Source: Stereum hirsutum FP-91666 SS1
Taxonomy: Eukaryota; Basidiomycota; Agaricomycetes; Russulales; Stereaceae
Reading direction: 5' to 3'
Length of the DNA stretch: 64,000 bases
Assembly (NCBI RefSeq): GCF_000264905.1
Contig: NW_006763136.1
Location: 1,157,485 to 1,221,484 of the forward strand
The position numbers and the translations under genes were made by a program. Below the pieces are notes generated by a model, which was given only the letters and a program-made list of their open reading frames with translations, had not been told where the DNA came from and ran no database searches. This document shows, piece after piece, positions 12,166 to 23,169 of this stretch (position 1 is the stretch's first letter; every line of letters begins with the position of its first letter).

Positions 12166-12944
12166 TCTCTGAACTTGGGCGCTTACCCTACGGAAGGTCC
12201 TGTCCAGAGGAGACGAAGACCGCGCTAATGCAGGTATGTAAGCGCCAGATCTTGCCCTGCTGTTGATTCCCGAAGTGTTTGTTGTATGATTCAGATGAGG
12301 CGAGACAACAGCTCATCGAGAATGAAGCGACGGACAGCTGGCAGCAGCATAGGCGAGGCGCTCGACGCCCGTTCAAGTTCACTATTCACTGGCACCGTGG
12401 CCGCCCGGGACAAAAACCCTAAGGCTCGAGGACACTGCTGACCCACTGGTCAATGAGTACAGTCGCAATCAGCCCGATCTCGGTCATCATACACTGACAC
12501 ACCAGATCCACACTGGATTTAGGCCCCTGGCCCAGGAGTCGTTTAGAGAATGGATACATGATTCAGATCAAGGCGCCTGCAGATCGACTCCGAGTCGAGA
12601 GGTTCCTGGCCGGGTCCCTGGACTTGAGTCGGAGAGCATGAGCGACCGAGGGGGGCAGGCCGGGAAGGTGGTTGGTCTGTAGGTTTGTCAGCCCGCTCGG
12701 CGGGCTGCAGAGTCAGTCAGTGAGATGCATACTTCAAAAGCTATGGTGTCTGACACGATGTCGGTGTAGCGAGAATGCTGACGAAGATAAGTTCGGAGTC
12801 ATGGTCAGACTAAGAGCGATGGTGTGGACAGAATGAAGAGCACGAACTTAGAGAACTGAGTCATGACGTCCGATGTGGAGGAGACTCAGATATAAAGTCA
12901 ACATTGTAGGGTTCGCCGAAGTCCAAGTTGGATTGCGGAGTGGT
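12166..12944. other. Intergenic, no gene seen
   Basis: No supportable gene. A short hairpin (AGCCCGC paired with GCGGGCT, 3-nt loop) lies near 12691-12707. Confidence 0.5.
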
Positions 12945-13062
12945 CTCTGCCAGGACAATTATGACCGTCCACATGTGAGTCGAGTTGCGCCGAAGGACGA
13001 GCTGAGAGAAGCCTGGAATGAGGTTGTTTATGACGATGGGGAGTTTAGTGAAAGATTCAGAG
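12945..13062 (-). pseudogene. Decayed SDR fragment (seventh copy)
   Basis: Minus-strand translation around IVINNLIPGFSQLVLRRNS lines up with the exon-2 segment of the SDR genes (VIVNTINPGFCESALRRNV in SDR-1), and the DNA carries the identical run CTTCGGCGCAAC. The segment covers only about 40 codons. The Tyr-Lys catalytic motif, the cofactor domain and the C-terminal region are absent or unrecognisable on both sides. It is a relic, not a functional gene. It lies about 640 bp beyond the 3' end of SDR-2, in the same orientation, consistent with an old tandem copy. Confidence 0.65.
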
Positions 13063-13700
13063 TAATCATCAATATACATGGTGAGTGAGCAAGAATTCGG
13101 CGATTTTCGAGTTGTCATATCATTAACGTGCAGCGCAATCGAGTCTCTCCATCCCCGTCTCTTCAGCTTTAGAAGCAACAGAAGAATCGTCGTCGTGAGT
13201 ATCGACTTCCCATTCTCCGAGCGTTGTATAATGTTATCCAGAGAGTGCCAAGATGGCCTCGATAACGAGTGCTCATGTAAAGCCTAGAGGAAATGAATTT
13301 GGCGAGGTCTTGGATGGAGAGGTTTCGTCGAACGAAAAAGTCGAAGCAGACGTCGAGGACACCAGGAAGGAGAGGACAGGCGGTGAATTACACCAAGGTG
13401 GCGGGAAGAAGTTGTGTTGTGGACAAGCTGTCGGGCTCATAACATAATTTCAACTTTCCGTGATCATGAGTGGCGTTTAGCGCTCAGATCTGTTGTGGCG
13501 CCCTTTTGGCCTGCACTTTCTCGAATATCTTTGAGTTATCAGGTATGGGTAACATTACTAGAATGAGATTTGGACAAGAGCCACCACGCCACCCTCGTAA
13601 GACATGGACATCATAGAGACGAATCCGGTTTACAACCGCCACCAGAAGTAACAGGCACGATGGAATGCCTCAGACTAACCGTACAACCTCAATCGATCTC
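13063..13700. other. Intergenic between SDR relic and SDR-2
   Basis: A plus-strand frame from the ATG near 13252 to 13447 (64 codons) is charged and Glu/Lys-rich, with no domain or promoter signal. I do not call it. Confidence 0.4.
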
Positions 13701-14852
13701 TCAAACATTCTTGGAAACCCCCGGGACAACCTTCTCTAACTTCTCCATCATCTCCTCCCAAACTCTCTTACTCAATTGCTCCGCATCACCCCACTTCCCT
13801 TTATGAACATCCAAAGGCCACGGATAAACCCTACAGTCCCTCAAGAACTGCCCGTGCGACTCCGCTCCAGCGCCACCAGCAGCATAGACCAGCACACGAG
13901 CACCGACAGCGGTTTCGCGTTTGGGTATGATAACACCTATGATGCCAAGGATGATATGGAGAAAGATGCCGGAGACGTTACGGTTGAGAGAGGATTTGCA
14001 GGCGCCGGGTGTAAGGGAGTTGATTATTACTAGAGGTCTGTCGGAGGAAGATGGGGAGGAGGTGCGGGAGATGTGTAGAGCGAGTTGGCGGACGACAATT
14101 AATTCGAGGAGTTTGGAGACGTTATACCTGCGACAGGAAAAGGTAATAGAAAACGAATCTACGAGTTAGCAGGGTACACGTTGAATGTCGTCTCGGAGGA
14201 AAACGAAGACCTCGTGTGATTGCACTCACCGATCTATCATGTCCGCCTTCGGATCCACCAATCCTCCATCAGGACCAAATATCCTCTGTGCCCTCCACTC
14301 CTTGAACTTCGCATGAAAGGCTAGTTCACTCGAGACGATAGATAGGCGGGGAGTGACTCCATATTTCATCGCCGTCTCCTTCAGCTTCGGGATCAGAAGC
14401 AGCGCAAGCAACGTCGTGGAGAGGACGTTCGTCTTGATCTCTGATTCATCATCTTCTTCGAGTTCGAACTTCAGTTTCGCAACGCCTGCGCTTTCGAGGA
14501 GGACGTCCAGTCTGTCCAGTTCGTTGTTGGCTCGAACCCCGAAGTCCTTCACGCTCTGATACGAAGAAAGGTCGAGCGGCCAAACCTCCAGCACCGTACT
14601 CTCGCTCGAAGCCTTGGGGAGACTAGAGCGAATTTCTTGGGCTGCGGCCTCACCTTTCGAGGGCGCACGGACGGCAAGGATGACCTTCGACGCGCCGCGT
14701 TGAGTGATCTGTTGTGCGGCATGGAATCCGAGACCGACGTTGGAGCCGGTGACGATGACAGTTTGACCAGCGAAGGAGAGTTTAGGGTCGAGTTTAGGGG
14801 TAGTGAACCATTGGGAGTAGACTGTGGTGGCAAAACTACCTGGGGTTGGCAT
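13701..14852 (-). CDS. SDR-2, short-chain dehydrogenase/reductase, subfamily B
   Basis: This is a 349-aa protein. Exons on the minus strand are 14852-14230 and 14127-13701; the intron (GTGAGT, GCAG) sits just before the catalytic Tyr codon. TGSNVGLG is present, AVR ends strand 2, and YNVSK is the Tyr-Lys motif. The usual Asn of the NAG motif is replaced by Ser (ESAG, about residue 121), which may lower activity because that Asn belongs to the SDR catalytic tetrad. It is closest to SDR-6: both begin with M-P-x-P-G, share YSQW and carry an insert with Gly-Gly before the intron. An in-frame ATG at 14909 would add 19 residues; the inner one at 14852 matches the paralogues. Substrate unknown. Confidence 0.87.
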
Positions 14853-15363
14853 CGTCTGCGCTATGTGGGACAGGGACAATTCGTGGGGAAAGTGAGGATG
14901 TATGGGCATGCAAGGGTAGTCAGTATATGAGAATATGTGCGAGGAGGAAATGGAGATACCAACAGTGTGATGAAGACCTGGTGTAGGAGTGCTCTGTATG
15001 AGTTCTGTATTGGACTGAAGGAGTGAGCAGTGAGTGAGCTTCGCGGCTGTTTATATACCGGCCAGATACTGCAGTACACCTACACAGACGGTGAGAATGT
15101 ATGGCATCTTGTAGTACTCGTTTCTGATTATGGTATGGACCAAGGACGAATCGGGGTGCTGAACGAGACAATGTAAGATGATATGCGGGTATTCTTCGTG
15201 CTGTACTGTGACAAAGAGCAAAGATGTACTCAATGGTTAATGGAACCCGGGCGATGGGCGATGGGCAACTGGTAATGGGCAATGGACCGCCAGGACACGT
15301 GACTGAGCCGCGCCGCGCATTCATGTTCACAAGCACGAGCGATACTTAGAGTGATATATGTGG
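14853..15363. other. SDR-2 promoter region
   Basis: Holds the SDR-2 TATA box (15050-15057) and, at 15251-15285, a G+A-rich motif with repeated ATGGGC units that also occurs upstream of SDR-6. A GC-rich double site (GCCGCGCCGCGC, about 15307-15318) weakly resembles the SDR-1/3/5 motif. No gene. Confidence 0.5.
15050..15057 (-). promoter_or_regulatory. TATA box of SDR-2
   Basis: TATATAAA on the minus strand, 198 bp upstream of the chosen ATG. Confidence 0.6.
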
Positions 15364-15864
15364 TCATCGAAATAATGGAAGTATCGGGTAAGCCTGCAGT
15401 CCACCTGGCTGTACGTTGCGCACAATCTTCAACCTCTCGCCCAACGCCGCCACCCTTAAATACACGTCATCCTCAATCTTTTGATCGCACCCACAGAGAT
15501 CCATGAGCTGCTCTAGAACACGAATGCTCCAAAAAGCACAACTCCACCTCGACCCAAATCTCGTGTAGTCGTCCTGCGTGACAGATTGCTCTCTGATCCA
15601 AGCGACGACGTCATTGATAGGGAATGAAGCGCTGGTAAAGACCTCTACGATACCGACCAGCGTCTGGGAGTACATGGATTTGAACAGGCGATAGTGAAAT
15701 TCCCAAGGAATTGTTGCGGAGCCCCTGTGATTGACGATGGACATCTTGTGGACGTCAACTGTCCAATCTGACGATGTAGTCGTAACGATGGCCCAGTGGA
15801 AGTTGGCAGGCGGCTGTGCCCCAGCTAACTCATAGAGAGCAATACCGTATCGAACCACTGTCAT
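15364..15864 (-). CDS. DUF6914-like fungal protein
   Basis: A single-exon frame of 166 aa from the ATG at 15862-15864. The layout resembles the fungal DUF6914 family: an N-terminal strand followed by a His-Trp pair (FHWAIV, about residues 22-27), a central strand-rich part, and a late segment SRWSCAFWSIRVLEQL with Cys and Trp before a helix. The arrangement of a His and a later Cys is reminiscent of papain-like folds, but I would not infer an activity. Upstream on the same strand (16125-15883) are splice-like signals that could be 5'-UTR introns. No signal peptide or membrane segment. The family assignment is from memory of its pattern, so it is tentative. Confidence 0.65.
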   Translation of the reverse strand: MTVVRYGIALYELAGAQPPANFHWAIVTTTSSDWTVDVHKMSIVNHRGSATIPWEFHYRLFKSMYSQTLVGIVEVFTSASFPINDVVAWIREQSVTQDDYTRFGSRWSCAFWSIRVLEQLMDLCGCDQKIEDDVYLRVAALGERLKIVRNVQPGGLQAYPILPLFR

Positions 15865-16563
15865 GATCGACGTGAGTTGGATCTAGGCGACGATCAGGCC
15901 GACGATCAGTACACAATGTGTATAAGTAATACAGTAGAAAGGAGGAACAGACTTGGAATTTGGGCGGGATCGGCCGTGGTGAGGCTGGAGTTTGGTGTGT
16001 GGTCCTAGTCTAGTATTGCTGAGAAAAAAACAATCAGTGGTGATGGAATAGGCAGAGGCGAACGTGTGTACCTGCAGGTTTTCTGGCAGTGTAGCGTGTT
16101 GGGATCGGTCAGCAGCCCATACCATTCTCCAGTCAGTCGTGGCTTTAGAAGTCGACTCAAGGCTGCGTGGGAAATATAGAGGATTTTACTACAATCAGAT
16201 GATCTTTTCGTTGAACGACCTACATGAGCTCATTTAAACAGATCGGTCTCCTACGTGCCCCAGCTTATCTCTGAATAAGGCCGTGATGATTGGGAGTCAC
16301 ATAAAGCTCGGTGTTTGACGCGTGAAGGCAACGTTAACATGATATCTCGAAAGGGGTTCAAACTAGTTTAGACTCCGCTTTAACGGACTGTGTCCCCGCG
16401 GCCGGCAAATCCCAGCCGACTCGGACACGAACCAAAACCGAACTCGATGGAATACGACGACTTCAAGAAGCGCTAATCATCCACTAAAACCTTTCAAGGT
16501 CAAGGTCAACTCGAGTAGCTAAATTTCTCTCGCATACAGTACTTTTCTGCAGTGTGACATCAG
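15865..16563. other. Divergent intergenic region
   Basis: Lies between the DUF6914-like gene (leftward) and the APH-like gene (rightward). The left part carries probable 5'-UTR introns of the leftward gene (for example GTACAC donor near 16071). No clear TATA box and no other gene. Confidence 0.4.
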
Positions 16564-17616
16564 ATGACAGCTATGGATGAGGTTGGTATGCAGTTATATA
16601 GCAGCGCTCAATACTGACGAACTTTTTACTCGATAGGCTGCGCGTCGAGAAATGAGACGGAAATCCGGTCTCGAGGCCATGCGAAGAATAGCTGGACATC
16701 CTCCTCCGTGGACGTGGACCCGCTTTTTGCAATCAAAATGGCGTAGGTTCCGAGGAATAGTTGCAAACACCATCCACCACCTGATCATCAGACCGCTCTG
16801 GAGACGTAAGATTTTCACTTTGCCTTACAAGACATCACCTACTTATATGTCACAGTAATATCCAAACGTTTCTTCTTCTTGAAGCAGAGCCCCGCCGATG
16901 TTTCCGCAGAGATAGCTGCCATGCAGTTCGTCCGTCAACACACTTCCATCCCCGTTCCCCGTCCTTGGGGTTCTTTCCGGTGCGGTGGACATGTCTATCT
17001 TGTGATGCAGAGGGTCTCTGGCGTCGCTTTATCCGACAGTATGTGGAACAGTTTCACGGAGGAGGAAAAATGCAATGTGGTGGAACAACTGCGAGGATTT
17101 GTAGAGCAGCTGCGTAGCATTCCTCCTCGATCTGGGTCAGTCGTCGGCTCGGTGAATGGCGCACAGGGATGCGACTACCGGTTATGCGGTGTGCCGCATG
17201 GACCCTATATGAACGAGCAGCAGATGAACCACCAACTTCGGATGGGACTTCCCTTGCAAGAGGTTCCTCCGAAGGTCATCGAGTCTCATTCTCGGAAGCA
17301 TCCACTCGTCTTCACTCACGGCGACATCGCTGGGCGGAATATCATGATGGATGGTGTGCGAGTCGTAGCATTGATTGACTGGGAGGGTGCGGGGTGGTTT
17401 CCGGCACACTGGGAGTACTGCAAGGCTCGATACGCTTCTGGCTATCTCCACAACGAAGATTGGATGGCTCGCATACCCAAGTTTATACCTCCCCATGTTT
17501 TCGAGGATGAGGCCGACACCGAGCTGAGGGCATGGCAGCAGGCACCCGACTTGCCTCCGATGAAGTTCGTTCTTCCAATCGCTTTCTTACAATCTCTGTT
17601 ATTTGATATCTTTTGA
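16564..17616 (+). CDS. Aminoglycoside-phosphotransferase (APH) family kinase-like protein
   Basis: A 315-aa protein with exons 16564-16581, 16637-16805 and 16856-17616. Motifs of the APH/choline-kinase fold are present. The Brenner-type catalytic loop HGDIAGRN has H217, D219 and N224. The metal-binding LIDWEGAG has D237. An N-lobe segment resembles the nucleotide-binding Lys strand (FLKQSPADVSAE), followed by a helix and VYLVMQRV. The family phosphorylates small molecules (choline, aminoglycosides, fructosamine) or binds without catalysis. In basidiomycetes it is large and mostly uncharacterised. The first exon is only 18 nt, so an alternative start in exon 2 (for example the Met at 16651) is possible. 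It lies between SDR-2 and SDR-3. Codon use looks like its neighbours. Confidence 0.83.
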
Positions 17617-18292
17617 GTTGCCTTAGACTCGACGGCCCACATTCCCCCAACGAGACGGTGGAGGTTTATTTTGACCAAGCATTTGACCCGACGCGGCGAA
17701 GACTCGAAGACACATCCCCTTTAATCTCAGTGGTATGGCCATGGTGATTCGATGATCGATGGTGAGAGATTCTCGCAGCTTCATCAATCCTTCACACTTT
17801 CTGCGCTAACCCTTCAAAAAAGCATCTGGCGCCGTTTGTGCATGGCCCAGGGCGTTCGGAGGGATTCTATCAACTATACTATCCGCATTTACGGCATCCC
17901 AAGTCAGTATAATGCTTCCGCATGCGGAATCATACCCGACCAAGTATTCCATGACCCCAGTGAGCTGCTGTGGTCTCCAGTACAGTTGGCAGTAGCCACT
18001 GAAGCAGTGTGGTGCAAATGTGGTGAAATGTCCTTGTCGTGAGGCTCATATGTTGTACATCAATGTAATGGGGAACTGATAGCACGGTGGCGAGCCAGTA
18101 GTAAGATGTAACCACCCTTAAAAGACCCCCAGTCAGTTTTAGCTGCGATGAACGTCTGAACCAGAGATTTCTTTAGTCCTGAGGAAATTTTCAAGTTATA
18201 CAGCTTTCAACTAGTCGATATTAGAAGGCGTTTCGACGAACTCCTGAAGTAGATAGTGTAGCATATAAGGATGGAGTACACTGTACAGACCA
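17617..18292. other. Intergenic between APH-like gene and SDR-3
   Basis: Just after the APH stop, from about 17635 to 17747, a plus-strand frame reads plausibly (contains PNETVEVYFDQAFDPTRRR) after an AG and ends in TGA. It could be an alternative last exon of the APH-like gene or a relic. Nothing else is supported; a 96-codon frame at 17752-18042 has no domain. Confidence 0.35.
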
Positions 18293-19392
18293 CTAGACAA
18301 TTTGCGAGACCCCCGGCTCTACCCTCTCCAACTTCATCATCAGTTCACCCCAGATCCTCTTCCTCAGCTCTTCTTCATTACCCCATTTCTTGATATCCAA
18401 CGGAGACAGAGAGACGTGGCAGTCGCTCAGATACTGTCCGTGAGACTCTTTACCGGCAGAAGCGGCGTGGACGAGCGTGCGAGCACCAATGGAGGCCTTG
18501 CGATATAGAGGAGACTCCACGAATGCTATAGCGTTTGCTTGAAAGCCGGTGAAGTTGCGTCGGAGAGACGTCTGGCAGATACCGGGATTGACAGCGTTGA
18601 CGATGACGGTGGGTTTGGTGGAGGAAGAAGTGGATATGCGAGTGGCGATTTCACGGACCACGAAAACGTCGAGGAGTTTCGAGACATCGTACCTATAACG
18701 GTTCAAAAAAATAACTTATTAGCTTGGAACTCTGGTGCTCTTGGATTTCCGGTGAAAGAGATTAGGTGAACGTACCGATCCATCAAGTTCGACTTAGGAT
18801 CCTTCATCTTCTCAAAGATATTCTGCGCATTCCTCTCCTCAAATTTCGCAAAGAACGCCAAATCGCACGACACAATCGTCAGATACGTCATCACTCCAAA
18901 CCTCTCCGCCGTCTCTCTCAGCTTCGGAAGCATCAACAGTGCCAACAATGTCGTGGACACCACGTTCGTCGTGACCATCATCTCGTCCTCTTCCTCGATC
19001 TCGAACTTCAGCGTCGCTACACCAGCATTCTCGAGCAGCACGTCCAACCTGTCCAACTTCGCCGCCCGTGCCGCGAAATCCTTCACGCTCTGATACGAAG
19101 AAAGGTTGAGATGCCAGACTTCTATCTCCGTAGCCGTGCGTGGAGACTGAGAAAGGCTCTCGCGGATTGCCTGGGCGGCGGCTTCGCCTTTCGAGATGGT
19201 ATGTACGGCGAGGATGACTTTAGCTGCGCCGCGCTGGGCTATCTCTTGTGCGGCAAAGAAACCGAGGCCTGTGTTGGAGCCGGTGACGATGACAGTTTGG
19301 CCAGTGAAGGAAAGATTAGGTTCGAGTTGGGGTTCGACGAAGAGCTGAGAGTAGAGAATGCCTGGTAATCCGCCGGGAGCAAAGAGGGGCAT
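18293..19392 (-). CDS. SDR-3, short-chain dehydrogenase/reductase, subfamily A, divergent active site
   Basis: This is a 338-aa protein. Minus-strand exons are 19392-18776 and 18692-18293, with the intron before the catalytic Tyr. TGSNTGLG (37-44), NAG (122-124) and YDVSK (207-211) are kept. Two positions differ from all other paralogues. The Arg ending strand 2 is His (AVH, H64), so NADP preference may have changed. The Ser pair near the active site is Ser-Cys (IVSC, 175-176). If the second Ser is the catalytic one, activity would be altered or lost. The frame is intact and the promoter motif is conserved, so it does not look like a pseudogene. Substrate unknown. Confidence 0.87.
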
Positions 19393-19592
19393 GATTGGCG
19401 CGTTGTGTGGTATGACGGCTTGGCGATGCTAGGGATGCGTGCTATTCTGGTATGCAAAAGCTGAGGATGAGAGTACTGTCCGTTCGTGAAGAGAGGAGAG
19501 TGTACGTACGAATCGGCGATGACTGTGTTGAATTGCTCTGGGTAACGTATCAGTGCGGGGTGAAGAAAGACGACGTAGTAAATAATGAACGG

Positions 19593-19600
19593 TTTATATA
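19593..19600 (-). promoter_or_regulatory. TATA box of SDR-3
   Basis: TATATAAA on the minus strand, 201 bp upstream of the ATG. Confidence 0.65.
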
Positions 19601-19742
19601 TGATATCCCTCAGGATCCAGCAGGCTAGTCTTGCCAAGGCTATGATTGAGAACACGTCTGTGCATCCTGCGGCGTGAAGACTGCGGTAGGCTCGAAACAT
19701 GTCCAACTCATGACCATTATTGCAGAGCTGTGATAGATGGGA

Positions 19743-19759
19743 CAGCCGCGAAGACGCGT
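19743..19759 (-). promoter_or_regulatory. Shared upstream motif, SDR-3 copy
   Basis: ACGCGTCTTCGCGGCTG on the minus strand, identical over 17 bp to the SDR-5 copy. It starts 159 bp before the TATA box in the direction of transcription. Candidate activator site. Confidence 0.65.
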
Positions 19760-22030
19760 CAGTCAGTTACCGTGTCTTGAGCCAACGCCTCACATGGAAC
19801 TTCTTGCAAATTCGGCCGCTCGAAGCATTTATTCGGTGGAGTTATGCTCCCATTCCGAGCTTTCGAGCAGGGTGTTAGTGCACCCCTGGCCTTTTGATGC
19901 CAGTCCTAGCCGTAAATAGCAGAGTTCATCAGGACTGATCCACATTGACTCACCTGTATATATGGTGGCGCCAGCTGCGTATACTTGGCGTATACCAGCA
20001 AGCCTCCGCCACAGAACCATCTGTTGGATGGAACACTCATTCGGGCGTTAGGGGGCTTGTTACTGTATATATGGAGCCCTACATTGCTCCTAGGGCAGTG
20101 TCTAGAAAACAGGTCGGAGCACCTTTCGAAATGCTCAGCGATTTTTCGTTAGAGAGACTTCGACCCTTGACATGAAGTGGCCTATCTTGCCATACTGTGA
20201 AGCTTACCTCATCTGTCGGACATAGCGGAAAAGATGTGGGTCGATCCCGAAAGAGCAAAGTTTTTTTTTCATCCAAAAGAGAGGCTTTTCTGGAGCAAGA
20301 ATCACGAGTCCAACAGAGACCAGAGCAGCACAAGTATGATGAGCTATACTGTGAATCTTCACGTTGAATTCGAGAGTAGCTCTTGAAACTTGAAGTCCTG
20401 CCAGACCGCAACACAAAAGAGCGAGTACAGTTGTCAAGCCTAGTAGCTTCCGACAGTGTTCGTGGCTACCGAAGTTCGAGCATCTGTAAAGCTTGAACTT
20501 TTGAACAAAGATATAGCCACTTTCATTCTGACTATTCGTAGCCAAAGCGAAGATTATAGTAATAGTGCTCGGGGTACATGAGCTCGACCGCTTTGAAAAT
20601 CCCATGGAGGCGCTGCCCCGGAACGTTCCGACGTGTGGGTTCTCCATCGATGCGGTTCGACCCTCTTCGCTCCATTTCACGATTCGATATGCGGTCGTCC
20701 TACATCGCCGATACACGTACCTACTGTATAACTATAAGCACGGTAAAGGCCACGAGTGGCAACGCCCGCCACCCCGCCCGTGCTCGCACTTTCCTAGATT
20801 CCATGAATCACACCGGAAGAGATTGATACACAAACTATTTCATTACTACGACATCCCGCACAAGTACATAAAGCCAAGTAGAACGACATGCAGACAGCAA
20901 CAGGCAGCAGCTATTGACTTGAACGAAGATGATAGACTTGACATGACTAACACATTTAGACAGCCTTCTACACAACGTGAGGGGGGTAAGTAGAACCTCA
21001 AACACATTCAAGCACGGAATGGAAATCAGAGAATTACATGGGAGATGAGCGTACTGAGAAGGAGTGGTGTACTTGCGCTGAAAAGGGGCGATTATTGACT
21101 GGCAGGACACTTGTTAATGAGACCGAGCATCGAAGAATCGACCACGCACAATACAGACTACCATTTTATGCATGATCAAAGTATCCAGACCATAGACATC
21201 ATCGTCAGTCGCAGAGAAATTGAAAAGGAGAACGGGTGCGCACGTACTGACTGGTAAACGGACAAAGAGTAAACGAAAAGAAGACAAGGATATGGAGCGG
21301 CAACATGGCAGCGAGCAAATGGAACGGAGGGAGACTCGCACGGGTTGAAGCACGTGAATTCAATGCATAGAACGGAACAATCATTGAGAGTACTGAAGCA
21401 GGCAGAGGCGTAGTATCGCCACAGAGAGACCAGTGCTTTAAAGAGAGCCTAACCAGTGTAGGCGTGCCAAGAACAACGAGAGAGCAGAGCAAAAGCATAG
21501 GTTGAAGAAGCTTCAAAAGAAAAGAGGAACAGAACAAAGCCTCGAACATAGTGATACCGTCACAAAGTCTTACTGCAGGTTTAATCAGGTTTGAGCATGG
21601 ACGGGCACGGATGCAGCGAGGTTCTCGGAGCGACGAGGGGCGAAGAGGAACGCGGGAGCATCAGAGGACGGGTGCTGTTCGGCATGACGGCAGCTGTCAA
21701 AGTCATGTGGGGATCTCAAGATTCAGGTCTCGAATGGGAAAGAGTATGCACAGCCACCCATTCAGTGCACAAAAGATGATCGCCTGCGAAACGGAGGCAG
21801 ATTGAGAGACAACCTAAGAACCCACTAACAAGTAGCGGGAATAGAGGCCATTACATCCATTTGCAACGTAAGAAAACTTACAGCTTCGGTCAAACGGTAA
21901 CTGCCCTGTTTTGAATACAAGCAGATGTCTGAAGACCAGTAAACTCTTGGTAAACTCTAGGAGGGTACATGAAAGGGAGAGAAGTAAAACCTGACCAAGA
22001 TGTCCATATTATCGAATAAATCTACACCTC

Positions 22031-23169
22031 TCAAATAAGCTTCGAAACCCCCGGCTCGACCTTCTCCAACTTAATCATCAACTCGCTCCAGATCCTCTTC
22101 CTCAATTTCCTCTCATCCAAGTCGTCCCCACTCTTTCCCTCAGCCTCAGCAGCCTCCCTCCACCGCCCCTTATCCAAAGGCGACGCATGCACAGCACAAT
22201 CGCTCAAAAGTTGTCCATGGGACTCCTTCCCAGCCGATGCACCATGGACAAGCGTCCTAGCCCCGACGGCAGTCTTCCGTTGCACGATCGTCTCCATGAT
22301 GAAGAAGAAGACCGTGAGGCCGAGGCCGGAGACATTTCGACGGAGGGAAGATTGGCAGAAACCTGGGTTGACGGTGTTGACGATGACGAAAGGACCACCG
22401 TCAGAAGAGACGCGTTCTGCGAGTTCGCGGACGACGAAGTTTTGCAGGAGTTTAGAGACTTCGTATCTGCATGGTTGAGCAAGCAATATGTTAGTGAAGG
22501 AACCATTTGAAGAAGAAAATGTGAAGGTGAGATGGAAGAAGGTTGAATAACATACCGACCGCTCATACCCGCCTTCGGATCCGCCAACCTCTCGAATATG
22601 TTCTCTGCCTTGCGCTCCTCAAAAGTCGTGTGGAACGATACCTCGCTCGAAACGATGGTCAGATGTGGCACCACTCCGAACTTCTTCGCCGTTTCTCTCA
22701 GCTTCGGGAGTAACAACACTGCCAACAACGTCGTCGCGATCACATTCGTCGTGATCGTCGACTCGTCTCCCTCCTCGAGCTCAAAGCTCATCTTCGCCAC
22801 GCCCGCGTTCTCCAACAACAAGTCCAGCCTATCTAGCTTATTCGCCCGGGCGGCGAAGTCCTTGACGCTCTGATACGAAGAGAGGTCGAGTGGCCAGGCT
22901 TCGATTTGAGCCGTGGAGTTGGAGGGAGGAAGGCTGGAACGGATTTGTTGTGCGGCTGTTTCTCCTTTCGAGACTGTGCGCACGGCGAGGATGACTCTGG
23001 ATGCGCCGCGTTGAGCAATTTGTTGTGCGGCGGAGAAACCAAGGCCGACGTTGGAACCGGTGACGATGACGGTTTGACCAGTGAAAGAGACAGCAGGGTC
23101 GAGTGAGGGTGTGACGAGGAATTGGGAGTAGAGGAATGCGGGGAGGCTGCCTGGTTTGAAAGGAGACAT
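22031..23169 (-). CDS. SDR-4, short-chain dehydrogenase/reductase, subfamily A
   Basis: This is a 349-aa protein. Minus-strand exons are 23169-22556 and 22466-22031; the intron has a GTATG donor and an acceptor GCAG just before the Arg-Tyr junction. TGSNVGLG, AVR, ENAG, VSSE and the catalytic YEVSK are all intact. Compared with SDR-1/3/5 it has an extra acidic insert of about 13 residues near the C-terminus (around EAAEAEGKSGDDLDE). The hydrophobic segment after the Arg-Arg-Asn motif is longer and more Phe-rich (LTVFFFIMETIV), which could hold the protein at a membrane. Its promoter has the TATA box but not the 17-bp motif of SDR-1/3/5. Substrate unknown. Confidence 0.9.

Larger units (their letters stand above)
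19393..22030. other. SDR-3 promoter and gene-poor stretch
   Basis: The left end holds the SDR-3 TATA box and shared motif. A minus-strand frame at 20204-20716 contains two hydrophobic runs (LLGLTTVLALLCCGLAGLQV and ALVSVGLVILAP) but has no recognised family and no clear splice partners, so I leave it uncalled. From about 20800 to 22000 I see no gene. Confidence 0.4.

Noticed and set aside
11590..12228. 212-codon plus-strand frame in the MITE region
   Set aside because: It runs through the inverted repeats and subterminal repeats of the 517-bp element and does not resemble a transposase.
15883..16125. Minus-strand frame starting MVWAADRS as a first exon of the DUF6914-like gene
   Set aside because: Splicing it to the next segments leads to early stops; better explained as leader sequence with 5'-UTR introns.
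20640..20665. GGTTCGACCC, a B-box-like sequence
   Set aside because: Flanks do not pair into a T-stem and no A-box lies upstream.
20204..20716. 170-codon minus-strand frame with two hydrophobic runs, possible membrane protein
   Set aside because: No family pattern, no clear start context, no splice partners for further helices, and base composition like the surrounding spacer.
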